Source of the DNA: an uncultured Candidatus Actinomarina sp.
Lineage (GTDB): Bacteria; Actinomycetota; Acidimicrobiia; Actinomarinales; Actinomarinaceae
Assembly: GCA_902571385.1 (NCBI GenBank)
Contig: CACGBK010000001.1
Location: 124,001 to 188,000 of the forward strand
Direction: 5' to 3'
DNA: 64,000 nucleotides
Position 1 is the first letter of the stretch. The number at the start of each line of letters is the position of its first letter. The notes beneath the pieces were generated by a model. That model was not told the origin of the DNA. It did no database searches and saw only the letters and a program-made list of their open reading frames with translations. Below, one piece after another: positions 45,256 through 55,261 of this stretch. Made by a program: the position numbers and the translations under genes.

Positions 45256-46530
45256 ATGAGCTCAAACATTCAAAAAGTTATTGAAAATATTGATTTGTCT
45301 AAAAATTATGTTCTTGCATTAAGCGGTGGAGTAGACAGTTCTGTATTAGCTCATATATTGGCAAAAAAATCTGTAAAAATAAGACTTGTTTTTGTTCAAC
45401 ACAACCAAAAAGATTCTAAAAAGTTAGAAATAATTGCTAAAAAAATTGCAGATTCATTAAATTTAGAATTTAAAACACTCCCAACTTCATTAAATCCGAA
45501 ATCTTCTGAAACTAAGATGAGAGATGAAAGGTACAATGCTCTACTCTCTGATCTTAAAGATGAAGAAATATTAATAACAGGTCACAACCTTTCTGATAAG
45601 GCAGAAACTTTATTAATAAATCTATTTAGAGGAACACGACTTGAGGGTTTGAAATCAATAAAGTCAATTAATAAAAAAATTCAAAGACCAATGATTAAAA
45701 TTTCAAAAACAGAAATTTATGATTACGCAAACAAATACAGCTTAATTTATTTTGATGATCCATCAAACATGGATAATAAGATTATAAGAAACTGGATTAG
45801 AAACATTTTAATTCCTGAAATTAATGAAAAATTTCCTGGCTCATTTGAGGAAAAAATTGAACTTTTGACAAATGAAGTAGAGCTTCGCACAAATTATAAA
45901 ACAGACTATTTAAAGTACATAAAATTTTCGCGAGGCTATTTAGAGATACCAATATCATTATTAAGCCATAACAGTAATGAAAGACAACTCTATTTAAATG
46001 AAATAGCAAACTTTCTAGGAATGAAAAGCATAGAAAAAAACGATATAGAAAAGATATCAACATCACTCAAAGAGAAGAAGAAATTTGATTTTTTTAAAGA
46101 ATGGATTTGTTTCAACTCAGGTGGCTCAATCATATTCTTAGATAATAATCAATGGAGAAAAGTTTCCAGAGATGGAGACAGTTCTTTTATTGGATTTTTC
46201 GAACTTAAAAAAATTAATAAAATTGATATATTCAACAATTGGAATTGTGCTCATCCAGAAAATCAGGATATTGATATTAGGTTTTTAAAAAACGGCGAAA
46301 AAATAATTAGTGATGGTATTTCGATTAAAGCTTCAGAAGTTCTTCGTAATTATGGAGTAGATAATGCATTCAGAAAGAATTGGCCAATGGTTTATGTAGA
46401 CAACGATCTTTACTGGATTGTTGGACTTAGAAAATCAGATCAAGCAAAAGAAAATGAAAAAAAATCAAAAAGAAATTTTATACAAGCTTCACTTATAAAG
46501 GAAAATTTATATAACTTGAATAATTCTTAG
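45256..46530 (+). CDS. tilS: tRNA(Ile)-lysidine synthase
   Basis: A 424-residue N-type ATP pyrophosphatase that converts C34 of tRNA-Ile(CAU) to lysidine so it reads AUA. The PP-loop LALSGGVDSSVLAH is at about residues 20-33, followed by GHNLSDKAETLLINLFRGTRLEGL and RPMI (TilS-specific). NWIRNILIPEI marks the end of the catalytic domain, and a C-terminal TilS domain is present (GDSSFIG, SEVLRNYGVDNAFRKNWP). The tilS-ftsH-folE-folP order is a common Gram-positive arrangement, here lacking the usual hpt between tilS and ftsH. Confidence 0.94.
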   Translation: MSSNIQKVIENIDLSKNYVLALSGGVDSSVLAHILAKKSVKIRLVFVQHNQKDSKKLEIIAKKIADSLNLEFKTLPTSLNPKSSETKMRDERYNALLSDLKDEEILITGHNLSDKAETLLINLFRGTRLEGLKSIKSINKKIQRPMIKISKTEIYDYANKYSLIYFDDPSNMDNKIIRNWIRNILIPEINEKFPGSFEEKIELLTNEVELRTNYKTDYLKYIKFSRGYLEIPISLLSHNSNERQLYLNEIANFLGMKSIEKNDIEKISTSLKEKKKFDFFKEWICFNSGGSIIFLDNNQWRKVSRDGDSSFIGFFELKKINKIDIFNNWNCAHPENQDIDIRFLKNGEKIISDGISIKASEVLRNYGVDNAFRKNWPMVYVDNDLYWIVGLRKSDQAKENEKKSKRNFIQASLIKENLYNLNNS

Positions 46531-46571
46531 TTTTATCATAAGTTTCACTATTTATTTATTCAGACATATAT

Positions 46572-46577
46572 TAAATT
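46572..46577 (+). promoter_or_regulatory. -10 box of a leaderless ftsH transcript
   Basis: TAAATT, then TAAAAT, then the GTG at 46584. There is no Shine-Dalgarno, so ftsH and the folate genes behind it may be transcribed from here. Confidence 0.4.
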
Positions 46578-46583
46578 TAAAAT

Positions 46584-48449
46584 GTGGAAAATAATAAAGA
46601 ACAAGATAACAAAAAAAGAAATAGGTCACTATTTATATATATCTCTTTAGGGCTTTTAATTTTTTTTGGAGTTCAAAGGTACAACCAGACCGTTAATGCT
46701 CCTGAAAGTTCAACATTTTCAGAACTTCAATCTCAAATTAATGAAGGATTAGTTCTAGAAGCAACGATAAAGGAACAATCTAATACTGTCGAATACATGC
46801 TGGCTAATGATGATACTGTTTATAAAACAGAATACCCGGAAGGCTTTGAAGGTGAAATATTTAAGCTTTTAATTGATCAGAGTATCGTTTTAAACACAGA
46901 TACAGAGCCGGCTGGAATTCAAGATTATTTAATTGCATTTTTACCTTGGATATTTCTTGCAGGTTTTATGTTTTTTATGTTTTCTCAAGTCAGATCAAAT
47001 GGAAATCAAATTATGCAGTTTGGTAAATCAAAAGCCAAAGAACTAGATGAAGAATCTCCAAAAGTAACATTTAATGATGTAGCTGGTGCCGAAGAAGCCA
47101 AAGAAGAACTAGAAGAGATTAAAGAATTTCTTAAATCACCAGAAAAATTTAATAAATTAGGAGCAAAAATACCTAAGGGAGTACTTTTAGTTGGTCCTCC
47201 TGGGACAGGTAAAACATTACTTGCAAAAGCAGTTGCAGGAGAATCGAAAGTTCCTTTTTTCAGCATTTCAGGTTCAGATTTTGTTGAAATGTTTGTTGGT
47301 GTAGGAGCAAGTAGAGTAAGAGACTTGTTTAAGAAAGCTAAAGATTCCTCACCAGCCATAATATTTATTGACGAAATAGATGCTGTTGGTCGAATGAGGG
47401 GAGCTGGTCTTGGTGGAGGTCATGACGAAAGAGAACAAACTTTAAACCAACTACTGGTTGAGATGGACGGTTTTGAAGCTAACCAAGGTGTTATATTGAT
47501 GGCTGCAACAAATAGACCTGACGTCTTAGATCCTGCTCTTTTAAGACCGGGCCGTTTTGATAGACAAATTATTGTAGATAGACCAGATCTCAAGGGAAGA
47601 ACTCAGATTCTTAAAGTTCACTCTAAAGAAAAGCCAATTGCAAAAAATGTTGACTTAGAGACAATTGCTAAACAAACCCCGGGATTTACTGGCGCAGATC
47701 TTGCAAACTTATTAAATGAAGCTGCACTTCTTGCTGCAAGAAAAAGTAAGAAGACAATATCTAAACTAGATATTGAAAACTCGATCGATAGAGTTTTAGC
47801 TGGTCCAGAAAAGAAAAGTCAAATTTTAACAAAAGAAGAAAAATTAATAATTGCTTATCATGAAACTGGTCACGCTTTAGTGGGATGGGCACTTCCAAAT
47901 GCTGATCCAATACATAAGGTGACAATCATTCCAAGAGGAAGAGCATTAGGATATACTCAAGCTCTTCCAGACAGTGAAAAATATCTAACCTCAAAGGCAG
48001 AATTGAAAGATCGTCTAGCAATGCTTATGGGTGGAAGGGTAGCCGAGGAATTGATATTTGCTGATCCAACTACAGGGGCTTCTAACGATATAGAAAAAGC
48101 AACAGAAATAGCAAGAAGGATGGTTATGGAATTTGGAATGAGCGAAAAACTCGGACCAATGTTATATGGCAAAGGCACAAATGAAGTATTTTTAGGACGA
48201 GATTATGGAAGACAACAAGATTATTCAGATGAGGTCGCATCATCCATAGATGAAGAGGTAAAAAGCCTGTTAAGTGATGCCCATATTGTTGCAGGAAAAA
48301 TACTTGCAAAATTTAAAAAACAAATGGAAGAAATGGTCAAAGTTTTAATGGAAAAAGAAACTATAGATCGAGAAGAAGTAGCAAGAATTTTTAACAAAAT
48401 AAAAAAAGTACAAATTTCAGGATCAGGAAAAAATCTTAAATTGGCATGA
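46584..48449 (+). CDS. ftsH: ATP-dependent zinc metalloprotease FtsH
   Basis: A 621-residue membrane AAA+ protease for quality control of membrane and regulatory proteins. It has two transmembrane helices (about 14-30 and 116-135) flanking a small external domain. Walker A GPPGTGKT is at 204-211, [10 protein letters not shown] is the Walker B region, the second region of homology RPGRFDRQI follows, and the zinc site HETGH is at 426-430. The start is GTG. Its stop overlaps the folE start by four bases (ATGA). Confidence 0.97.
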   Translation: MENNKEQDNKKRNRSLFIYISLGLLIFFGVQRYNQTVNAPESSTFSELQSQINEGLVLEATIKEQSNTVEYMLANDDTVYKTEYPEGFEGEIFKLLIDQSIVLNTDTEPAGIQDYLIAFLPWIFLAGFMFFMFSQVRSNGNQIMQFGKSKAKELDEESPKVTFNDVAGAEEAKEELEEIKEFLKSPEKFNKLGAKIPKGVLLVGPPGTGKTLLAKAVAGESKVPFFSISGSDFVEMFVGVGASRVRDLFKKAKDSSPAIIFIDEIDAVGRMRGAGLGGGHDEREQTLNQLLVEMDGFEANQGVILMAATNRPDVLDPALLRPGRFDRQIIVDRPDLKGRTQILKVHSKEKPIAKNVDLETIAKQTPGFTGADLANLLNEAALLAARKSKKTISKLDIENSIDRVLAGPEKKSQILTKEEKLIIAYHETGHALVGWALPNADPIHKVTIIPRGRALGYTQALPDSEKYLTSKAELKDRLAMLMGGRVAEELIFADPTTGASNDIEKATEIARRMVMEFGMSEKLGPMLYGKGTNEVFLGRDYGRQQDYSDEVASSIDEEVKSLLSDAHIVAGKILAKFKKQMEEMVKVLMEKETIDREEVARIFNKIKKVQISGSGKNLKLA

Positions 48450-49012
48450 GTAAAGATATCAACAAAACAAATACTCATTTAGAGGAAGCTTTATCAGATT
48501 TTATTTCTAAAATATCAGATGATCCAGATAAAGATACTGATTTAATAGCAAAAAAATTTTTAACTCAGTTAGAAAAAAAATTTAATTTTCCAAAAAAAGA
48601 TATTGATTCTATTTTTTCCCATTTGGAGGGTGTCAACCACAATCACCCTATTTACGTAAACAAAATTCCATTTATTAGCTTTTGTGAACATCATATGTTT
48701 CCATTTTTTGGGGAAGTAAGTATTGCGGTTTTGCCAGAAAAAAATATTTTAGGTGTATCTAAATTTAGTGATTTGGTTAATAATTTATCTAGTAAATTAA
48801 CTCTTCAAGAAAAACTCACTGAAGAGATAGGTGAAAAAATTCTTCAAAATTTAGAACCTCAAGGTACTTACATAAAAGTTAAAGCAAAACATTTATGTTC
48901 TGACCTTTTGAGCCCAGAGAATTCTATTGGAGACATAACTACAACTTATGCAAATGGGATTTATGAGCTGGATTCTTCATTAAGAGCAGAAGCTGCTTTA
49001 AACATGAGTTAA
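48446..49012 (+). CDS. folE: GTP cyclohydrolase I
   Basis: A 188-residue enzyme turning GTP into dihydroneopterin triphosphate, the entry to folate synthesis. The zinc/catalytic [18 protein letters not shown] (Cys plus two His), the [10 protein letters not shown] strand and the second zinc Cys in KHLCSDLL are visible. The segment after that Cys ([13 protein letters not shown]) differs from the usual HLCMxxRG, but the Cys is kept. Its ATG overlaps the ftsH stop and it is followed after one base by folP. Confidence 0.93.
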   Translation: MSKDINKTNTHLEEALSDFISKISDDPDKDTDLIAKKFLTQLEKKFNFPKKDIDSIFSHLEGVNHNHPIYVNKIPFISFCEHHMFPFFGEVSIAVLPEKNILGVSKFSDLVNNLSSKLTLQEKLTEEIGEKILQNLEPQGTYIKVKAKHLCSDLLSPENSIGDITTTYANGIYELDSSLRAEAALNMS

Positions 49013-49013
49013 C

Positions 49014-49757
49014 TTGTTTAACTGGGACAACTATCTAGATTCACTAGAAACAAAAAAAATTGGAATAATTAACGTTACAAATGACTCTTTCTCTGGTGAT
49101 GGAACTTATGTTTCTCGAGAAAAACTTCTAAGCAAATTTGAAATTGCAAAAAAAAGAAATATTAAATTATTAGATGTAGGATGTATGTCAACTAAACCAA
49201 AATTTCAAACAATAGATACCAATGAGGAGTCTAAAAGACTTGACTTTTTCTTACAGAATATTTCTGGATTTTATGATTATTCAATTGATTCATTTAATCC
49301 AATAGTTATTAGAAAAGCTATCAATAATGGATTCTTAATTATAAATGATGTAACTGGATTTAAAGAAGATAGGTTGATAAAGATAGCAAAAGAAGAGGGA
49401 TGTGGAATGATCGTAATGCATAAAAATCCAAATTCCAACTATCTTCACGAAAAAATGAATTATAAAAATATAGTGGAAGAAGTAAATTCTCATCTCCAAA
49501 TGCAAGTTGATAATCTAGTTGACAAAGGCATCAATGAAAAACAAATTGCAATTGACCCTGGTTTTGGTTTTGGAAAAAAAATGGAAGATTCTGCAGAATT
49601 ATTTCTAGGGTTGGAAAATCTGATTGACACCTATCCTGTAATCGTTGGTTATTCTAAAAAAAAATTTACAGAATTACTGAAAATGACTAATAATGAAATG
49701 GAAGAATTCTGTTTAAAATCAGGTGTTTCTATGTTGAGATTACACATAGATAATTAA
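49014..49757 (+). CDS. folP: Dihydropteroate synthase
   Basis: A 247-residue TIM barrel joining pABA to the pterin pyrophosphate. It shows GIINVTNDSFSGDG (usually GIxNxTPDSFxDGG), LLDVGCMSTKP (usually DIGGxSTRP), YSIDSFNP, IINDVTGF, and DPGFGFGKKMEDS. It is somewhat shorter than typical, 260-280 residues. The start is TTG at 49014, one base after the folE stop. The Asn in place of Pro in the first motif and Cys in the second are departures that could affect sulfonamide binding, which is inference. Confidence 0.92.
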   Translation: MFNWDNYLDSLETKKIGIINVTNDSFSGDGTYVSREKLLSKFEIAKKRNIKLLDVGCMSTKPKFQTIDTNEESKRLDFFLQNISGFYDYSIDSFNPIVIRKAINNGFLIINDVTGFKEDRLIKIAKEEGCGMIVMHKNPNSNYLHEKMNYKNIVEEVNSHLQMQVDNLVDKGINEKQIAIDPGFGFGKKMEDSAELFLGLENLIDTYPVIVGYSKKKFTELLKMTNNEMEEFCLKSGVSMLRLHIDN

Positions 49758-49800
49758 ATAATTTGTGTATCGTAATATGTTAGGCTGATTAAGGGAAATT

Positions 49801-50271
49801 ATGGCAGGATTAAAACCAAACGATTTTTTTTGGATCATTGAAGGAAAACTTGCTGTATCAGAGTGCATAGGTGGCGGTGGTCTAACAGCCAGAAAAATCA
49901 GACGCGAAGAAGAAATTCAATGGCTCAAGAGCCAAGGAATAAATTCTATTTTTTCTTTACTTGATTCAGATTTCAATTTAAAAAATTATCAAGAAGTCGG
50001 TTTCCGTACTTATCATTTTCCACTTGGTGAAAATGTAGGGGCTGAGTCAATTAGTTTAATTTTTGAAGCCATCAAAGAAGCATTGTCTGATAAAGAGAGA
50101 AAGCTTCTAATCCATAGAGAATATCTTGATGAAGAAGTTCCTGGAATTTTGGCTGGCTATTTAATTTATTCAAAACTTCTTGATGACCCAATATTTTCTC
50201 GTACAATTCTTGAGAGAATACTTGGAAAACCTCTCTCCCCAAAAGCAATTGCTTTAATACCAACTAGTTAA
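49801..50271 (+). CDS. Dual-specificity-phosphatase-like protein lacking the catalytic Cys
   Basis: A 156-residue protein with the DSP fold order: IEGKLAVSECIGGG at the start, EIQWLKSQGINSIFSLLD in the middle, and a P-loop position reading KLLIHREYLDEEVPGILAGYLIY. In active phosphatases this is VHCxxxxxR(T/S)G; here Cys is Arg and the Arg is Val or a neighbour, so the active site is absent. It is likely a pseudophosphatase, perhaps a binding or regulatory protein. The gene lies between folP and folB, has AAGGG before the ATG, and ends one base before folB. I infer a link to the folate operon from position only. Confidence 0.6.
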   Translation: MAGLKPNDFFWIIEGKLAVSECIGGGGLTARKIRREEEIQWLKSQGINSIFSLLDSDFNLKNYQEVGFRTYHFPLGENVGAESISLIFEAIKEALSDKERKLLIHREYLDEEVPGILAGYLIYSKLLDDPIFSRTILERILGKPLSPKAIALIPTS

Positions 50272-50272
50272 T

Positions 50273-50644
50273 ATGTCGTTAACTATCAATATTGATGGGA
50301 TAACTGTTTTCGCAAAACATGGAGTTTATGATGAAGAAAAAATTAATAATCAAAAATTTTTAATCGACTTGAATGTTGAACTTAAGGAAGAAATTATTAA
50401 TTTGAGCAACTACGAACTAGACAGTCTTGATGAAACTATAAATTACGAAACTTTTGTAAACGAAGTAGTTGCAATTTGTAAAAACAATTCATTTAATTTA
50501 CTAGAAACTTTAGCTTATACCATTCTGAATTCTTTCAAAAGACACGAAAAAATTTCATCCATGACTGTAACAATCCATAAACCAAACTCTCCATTACAAG
50601 ATAATGTTGATGATATTAGCGTGACAGTAAGTGAAAAATTTTAA
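50273..50644 (+). CDS. folB: Dihydroneopterin aldolase
   Basis: A 123-residue tunnel-fold protein that cleaves dihydroneopterin to 6-hydroxymethyl-dihydropterin. It has the family opening INIDGITVFAKHGVYDEEK, NYETFVNEV in the middle, LLETLAYTIL carrying the catalytic-region Glu, and the closing TVTIHKPNSPL with the conserved Lys-Pro. It overlaps folK by 14 bases, an arrangement shared with many genomes where the two are fused or adjacent. Confidence 0.94.
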   Translation: MSLTINIDGITVFAKHGVYDEEKINNQKFLIDLNVELKEEIINLSNYELDSLDETINYETFVNEVVAICKNNSFNLLETLAYTILNSFKRHEKISSMTVTIHKPNSPLQDNVDDISVTVSEKF

Positions 50645-51104
50645 CAAAATTATCTTATCTCTTGGATCAAATATAGACGATAGGAAATTAAATTTAGAAA
50701 ATGCTGTCAGAGAAATATCAAAAATAGCAAAGCTGATTAAAATTTCATCAATTTATGAATCTGATCCGATTTTATATGAAAATCAAAATAAATTTCTAAA
50801 TATTATTTTAGAAATAGAGTTTGAGAGCTCTTCGATTAAATTGCTGAAGAAAATTAAAGAAATTGAAAAAAGGCTTGGTAGAAGAGAAAATTTTAGATTT
50901 GGCCCAAGGGTTATAGACATAGATATTATTTTTTTTAATAACGAAATCTCAAAAAAAGAAAAGTTAACTATCCCACATTATGACTGGAAAAATAGGAGTT
51001 TTGTAATAATTCCTCTTTCCGAACTATATGATGAATTTGTTTCTGATGATTACAAAATAGATAGTCAAAAAATAATCAAATTTGGTAACATTAGTATTAA
51101 ATAA
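50631..51104 (+). CDS. folK: 6-hydroxymethyl-dihydropterin pyrophosphokinase
   Basis: A 157-residue kinase activating the pterin for FolP. LSLGSNIDDRKLNLENAV at the N-terminus, SSIYESDP, the RLGRRENFRFGPRVIDIDIIFF motif that binds ATP and Mg2+ with its two Asp, and IPHYDWKNRSFVIIPLSEL at the end are all diagnostic. The start is GTG, inside folB. Its 3' end is 29 bases from panC. Confidence 0.95.
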   Translation: MKNFNKIILSLGSNIDDRKLNLENAVREISKIAKLIKISSIYESDPILYENQNKFLNIILEIEFESSSIKLLKKIKEIEKRLGRRENFRFGPRVIDIDIIFFNNEISKKEKLTIPHYDWKNRSFVIIPLSELYDEFVSDDYKIDSQKIIKFGNISIK

Positions 51105-51133
51105 TTACGGGCACCTTAAAGGGCACGATAAGA

Positions 51134-51961
51134 ATGAAAATTTTAAAAACTACTGATTTACTAAAGAATCATAATGATATTTGTTTAGTACCAACAATGG
51201 GTGCCCTTCATGATGGCCATGTTTCATTAATTCATAAAGCAAAAGAGACTGGATTAAAAATCGTAGTATCAATATTTGTAAATAAACTTCAATTTAATGA
51301 CGAACAAGATTTTGTTAATTACCCCCGAGATATCGAAAAGGATATAAAGATTTTAAATGATTTAGACGTTGATTTTGCTTTCATACCTGATGATGAGACT
51401 ATTTATCCAAAATCTGGATTTGAGAATTTATACGCGGGAAATCTTGGAAATAAATATGAAGGGTCGTCACGTCCAGGTCATTTTGATGGTGTACTAACTA
51501 TAGTTAATCGGCTTTTTCAATTAATTCGTCCACACACTGTGATTTTTGGCTCAAAGGACATACAGCAGTTGTTTTTAATTAAAAAATTAATTTTGAATAA
51601 AAAATACGATATAAGAATTATTGAGCAAAACACTACAAGAACCAAAACGGGTTTAGCTCTTAGTAGTCGAAATAAACTATTGACTAAAGAAGGCATGAAA
51701 AAAGCTGAAAATATTTTTAAAGCTTTACTTTTAGTTCAAAATGAACTTGAAAAATCAGCAAATCTTATTGAAATCGATAACAAAGCAAAATCATTACTTG
51801 TTTCAGAAAACATTCAGTTAGACTATTTAGAAATTTTAGATATGAATACATTTTCACCACCCAAAGGAAATTCGAAAGATTTTGTTATTATTATTGCTGT
51901 TGTAATTGAAGGGGTAAGGTTAATTGATAATATTCGATTCAACTATGAGGAAATTAAATGA
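51134..51961 (+). CDS. panC: Pantothenate synthetase
   Basis: A 275-residue enzyme joining pantoate and beta-alanine with ATP. The nucleotide-binding motif PTMGALHDGHVSLI is near residue 20, FGSKDIQQLFLIKKLI holds the KMSKS-like region, and LALSSRNKLL follows. It forms a coenzyme A pair with coaX, whose ATG overlaps the panC stop by four bases. panB is not in the window. Confidence 0.96.
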   Translation: MKILKTTDLLKNHNDICLVPTMGALHDGHVSLIHKAKETGLKIVVSIFVNKLQFNDEQDFVNYPRDIEKDIKILNDLDVDFAFIPDDETIYPKSGFENLYAGNLGNKYEGSSRPGHFDGVLTIVNRLFQLIRPHTVIFGSKDIQQLFLIKKLILNKKYDIRIIEQNTTRTKTGLALSSRNKLLTKEGMKKAENIFKALLLVQNELEKSANLIEIDNKAKSLLVSENIQLDYLEILDMNTFSPPKGNSKDFVIIIAVVIEGVRLIDNIRFNYEEIK

Positions 51962-52725
51962 AAAATATCATTGCTATTGATGTAGGCAATACTGAAACAA
52001 CTGTTGGTGTAGGTAATAGTTCAGAATGGAAAAGTTACAGGTATACCACAAGGAAAGCTATTACATCTGACGAATTATTTATGATGTTTAAAACTACTAT
52101 TGATCCTGAAAGTGTAAAAAGTGAAAATTTGGATGGTTCCATTATTTGTTCGGTAGTACCTCAAATTACAGATAGTGTTGCAGAGGCAACAAAAAAATTT
52201 ACATCTAAGTTAGTTCATATTGTAGGACCAGGAATAAAAACCGGACTAAAAGTCAATATTGATAATCCAAAAGAGCTCGGGCCTGATAGGATAGCAAATT
52301 CTGTAGGAGGTTATAAAAAAGCTCAAAAGTCAGTAATAATTGTTGATTTAGGAACTGCTACAACTTTTGACGTTGTTAATGAAAGTAAGGAATATTTAGG
52401 TGGATCAATTGCTCCAGGAATCAAAATATCTCTTGAAGCATTAACATCAAAGACCTCATCGCTTAAATCAGTAGAACTAGTAAACCCAAAATCAGTGATA
52501 GGAAAGAATACATATGAAGCTGTACAAAGCGGCCTCATTTTTGGACATGCTTCTATGATTGACTCAATGTTAGAAAAAATTATATTAGAACTTGGTAAAA
52601 ACCCAAAAATAATTATTACTGGTGGACTAGGAGAGATTATTCAGCCATTCCTTAATGTTGGTACAGACTACTCAAAAGATTTAACATTAAATGGACTTGA
52701 AGAAATATATTTTTTGAATAATTAG
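51958..52725 (+). CDS. coaX: Type III pantothenate kinase
   Basis: A 255-residue ASKHA-fold kinase performing the first committed step from pantothenate to coenzyme A. The N-terminal phosphate loop IAIDVGNTETTVGVG, ELGPDRIANSVGGYKK, the second phosphate motif IVDLGTATTFDVV with the catalytic Asp, and GGSIAPGIKISLEAL are all characteristic. CoaX is insensitive to feedback by CoA and is common in Actinobacteria. Confidence 0.95.
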   Translation: MKNIIAIDVGNTETTVGVGNSSEWKSYRYTTRKAITSDELFMMFKTTIDPESVKSENLDGSIICSVVPQITDSVAEATKKFTSKLVHIVGPGIKTGLKVNIDNPKELGPDRIANSVGGYKKAQKSVIIVDLGTATTFDVVNESKEYLGGSIAPGIKISLEALTSKTSSLKSVELVNPKSVIGKNTYEAVQSGLIFGHASMIDSMLEKIILELGKNPKIIITGGLGEIIQPFLNVGTDYSKDLTLNGLEEIYFLNN

Positions 52726-52735
52726 GCTGTACTAA

Positions 52736-54220
52736 ATGGATAACTTTTCAAAATCAGAAAAAGAAATTTACGACTTAAGAAAGCAAAAAATTAGCTTTCT
52801 TAATGAGTTGACATCTAATTCTTTCCCTACAAAATTTAATGAATCTGTAAAAGTAGCAGATGTAATAAAAGAACATTCTGAAATTAAAGATGGTGAACAT
52901 ACCGGGGTCAATGTCTCCATTCGTGGAAGAATATTAAATGCGAGATCATTTGGAAAATTATTATTTTATGACCTACTAGATCAGTCCGGCAAAATTCAAC
53001 TGTTGATAAATTCAGGAGAAATTGATGAGTTGTATTTAAAGCTTTTCGAGAATTTTGATATTGGTGACATCATTGCTGTCAATGGCGAAATAATTAAAAC
53101 TAAAAAAGGTGAGCTTTCAATTAAGGTAAATGAAACAACGATTTTGTCAAAAAGCTTAAGAACGCTTCCTGAAAAATGGCATGGCCTCAAAGATAAAGAA
53201 ACTAGATTTCGACAAAGATATCTTGACTTAATAGTCAATCCAGAATCCAAAAAGATTCTTCAAACCCGATCAAATGTTGTGAGACTATTGAGAGAATATC
53301 TTCACGCCACTGAATTCATTGAAGTAGAGACTCCAATCCTCCAATCAAAAGCCGGCGGGGCCATAGCAAAGCCTTTTCAGACCCACCATAATGCACTTAA
53401 TTTAGATATGTACTTAAGAATCGCGCCTGAGTTGTATTTAAAAAGACTTGTTATTGGTGGATTTGAAAAAGTTTTTGAAATTGGAAAAATATTTAGAAAT
53501 GAAGGAATTGATCAAACCCATCAACCTGAATTTACAATGTTAGAAAGCTATCAAGCTTATGCAGATATGAACATTGTTATGGATATGGTTGAAGATATGT
53601 GTAATTATGTTTTTGATAATTTAGAAATTGATAAAAAATTAGAATTTAACGGTGAAGAAGCATCTTTTTCGGGACCATGGAAAAGAGTTAGCATGTATGA
53701 TCTAGTTTCAGAAAAATTTGGTATTAAGATAAATTTTAATTCAAAATTCGAAGATTTAAGCTCTAAATTAACTAATCAGAATATTGATTTTGAGGCAAAA
53801 ACGGTTGGCCTTTTAGTGTTTGAATTATTTGAGAATTTTATTGAAAAAGAAATTAAAGATCCAACTTTTGTTATAGATTATCCGGTTGAAGTCTCACCAT
53901 TTGCGAGAGAGAAGAAAGATCAACAAGGTGTTACCGATAGATTTGAGCTATTTGCTTTTGGAAGTGAACTTGCCAATGGATTTTCTGAATTAATTGATCC
54001 AGAAGATCAATCTTTCAGACTGAAAGAACAAGCTATCAAAAAAAGTGCTGGAGACGAGGAGGCTCACGTAGAAGATGAAGATTATGTTGAGGCTTTACAG
54101 TATGGTCTTCCTCCAACGGGAGGCTTAGGTTTCGGAATAGATAGATTTGTTATGATGCTGGTTGGAAAACCATCAATAAGAGAAGTTATAACTTTTACCC
54201 CTTTAAAACCAGAAAATTAG
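52736..54220 (+). CDS. lysS: Lysyl-tRNA synthetase, class II
   Basis: A 494-residue class II synthetase. It has an N-terminal OB-fold anticodon domain (about 60-160, RILNARSFGKLLFYDL). The class II motifs follow: motif 1 around EFIEVETPILQSKAGGAIAKPF, motif 2 FRNEGIDQTHQPEFTMLE, and motif 3 GFGIDRFVMMLVG near the C-terminus. It lies ten bases after coaX and overlaps the convergent polyprenyl synthase gene by four bases. lysS next to clpC/disA is a recurrent Gram-positive neighbourhood. Confidence 0.97.
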   Translation: MDNFSKSEKEIYDLRKQKISFLNELTSNSFPTKFNESVKVADVIKEHSEIKDGEHTGVNVSIRGRILNARSFGKLLFYDLLDQSGKIQLLINSGEIDELYLKLFENFDIGDIIAVNGEIIKTKKGELSIKVNETTILSKSLRTLPEKWHGLKDKETRFRQRYLDLIVNPESKKILQTRSNVVRLLREYLHATEFIEVETPILQSKAGGAIAKPFQTHHNALNLDMYLRIAPELYLKRLVIGGFEKVFEIGKIFRNEGIDQTHQPEFTMLESYQAYADMNIVMDMVEDMCNYVFDNLEIDKKLEFNGEEASFSGPWKRVSMYDLVSEKFGIKINFNSKFEDLSSKLTNQNIDFEAKTVGLLVFELFENFIEKEIKDPTFVIDYPVEVSPFAREKKDQQGVTDRFELFAFGSELANGFSELIDPEDQSFRLKEQAIKKSAGDEEAHVEDEDYVEALQYGLPPTGGLGFGIDRFVMMLVGKPSIREVITFTPLKPEN

Positions 54221-55194
54221 TTACTTCTTTCAATTAGATACGTGTTAATGTCTAGAAGAATGTTTCGGACTGTTTTATTATCAATTTCTTTCGCTGCACT
54301 TTCACTTTTTTCCAAGTGAGTTTTTAAAAATAATTTAGATTCAGAAATTATTTCATCATTATTAAATTCATTAATTACTTCATTAACGCCAACTTTATTT
54401 TCAGAAATATCTGACAATATTTTATTTATTTTTTCCGGATATTTTTCTAGTGCAATTAAAACAGGTAAAGTATAAGTTCCTTCAATTATGTCATTACCCG
54501 AAGGCTTGCCTAGGGTTTTTTCATCAGAAATCAAATCTAAAATGTCATCAGTAATTTGGAAAATGATTCCGCTATGCCATGCCCATTTACTAATTGAATT
54601 TATGGTCCCTTGTTTGCAGCCTGATGCGATTGCTCCTAATTTTGCGCTAGTTTTTATTAGACTTGCAGTTTTTCCTTCGATAATTTTTAAATAGTCATCT
54701 GTTCCATGATTTGTATCAAATGAAAACTGAACTTCTTTTGTTTGCCCTTCTACAAGCTGCGCATAAGTTGAAGCAAGCAACTTTACAGACTCGAGACCTA
54801 GTGATTCCGCAGCTAATTCTGAAGATCTTGCTAATAGATAGTCTCCAGCCAAAATAGATAAAGTAGAGCTCCATTTTTTATTTGTGCTTTCAACACCCCT
54901 TCTAGTTGTAGCATCATCAATGACATCATCATGGTATAAGCTACCTAAATGTATCAACTCAACGGAAACGCCAGCATCGATTACTTTTTCTTTACTCCCA
55001 TCACCTAATTCACCAGCCAGCAAGGAAATTAATGGTCTAAATCTTTTTCCTCCAGCTGAAATTAGATACTGTGAAATTTCAGTCAGATAAGCATCAGAAG
55101 AACTACTGACCTCGATCAATCTTTTTTCAAGTTCTTTCAAGTTTTCCCAAATGCTTGGTATAGGGATTATATTTTCAAGTTCTTTTGAGTCCAT
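54217..55194 (-). CDS. trans-Polyprenyl diphosphate synthase
   Basis: A 325-residue all-helical prenyltransferase. The two Asp-rich motifs are HDDVIDDATTRRG near residue 90 and QITDDILDLISDEKTLGKP near 210, with GGKRFRPLI near 50. It elongates farnesyl or geranylgeranyl diphosphate, probably to the side chain of menaquinone; chain length cannot be told reliably from sequence here. Functions at the cytoplasmic side. It is divergent from clpC, and TATTCT lies six bases before its ATG. Confidence 0.94.
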   Translation of the reverse strand: MDSKELENIIPIPSIWENLKELEKRLIEVSSSSDAYLTEISQYLISAGGKRFRPLISLLAGELGDGSKEKVIDAGVSVELIHLGSLYHDDVIDDATTRRGVESTNKKWSSTLSILAGDYLLARSSELAAESLGLESVKLLASTYAQLVEGQTKEVQFSFDTNHGTDDYLKIIEGKTASLIKTSAKLGAIASGCKQGTINSISKWAWHSGIIFQITDDILDLISDEKTLGKPSGNDIIEGTYTLPVLIALEKYPEKINKILSDISENKVGVNEVINEFNNDEIISESKLFLKTHLEKSESAAKEIDNKTVRNILLDINTYLIERSN

Positions 55195-55200
55195 AACTAG

Positions 55201-55206
55201 AGAATA
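55201..55206 (-). promoter_or_regulatory. -10 box of the polyprenyl synthase gene
   Basis: TATTCT on the minus strand, then CTAGTT, then the ATG at 55194, the leaderless spacing. Confidence 0.35.
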
Positions 55207-55214
55207 AGATGATT

Positions 55215-55230
55215 TTACAAATAGTTGTAA
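55215..55230. promoter_or_regulatory. Inverted repeat between divergent polyprenyl synthase and clpC
   Basis: TTACAA-ATAG-TTGTAA is a near-perfect palindrome in the 79-base divergent gap. It could be an operator controlling one or both genes. It does not match the GC-rich ClgR box of other Actinobacteria, and an AT-rich palindrome can arise by chance. Confidence 0.25.
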
Positions 55231-55261
55231 TTTTCATTTAGATGTATAAACAGAGACTTAT

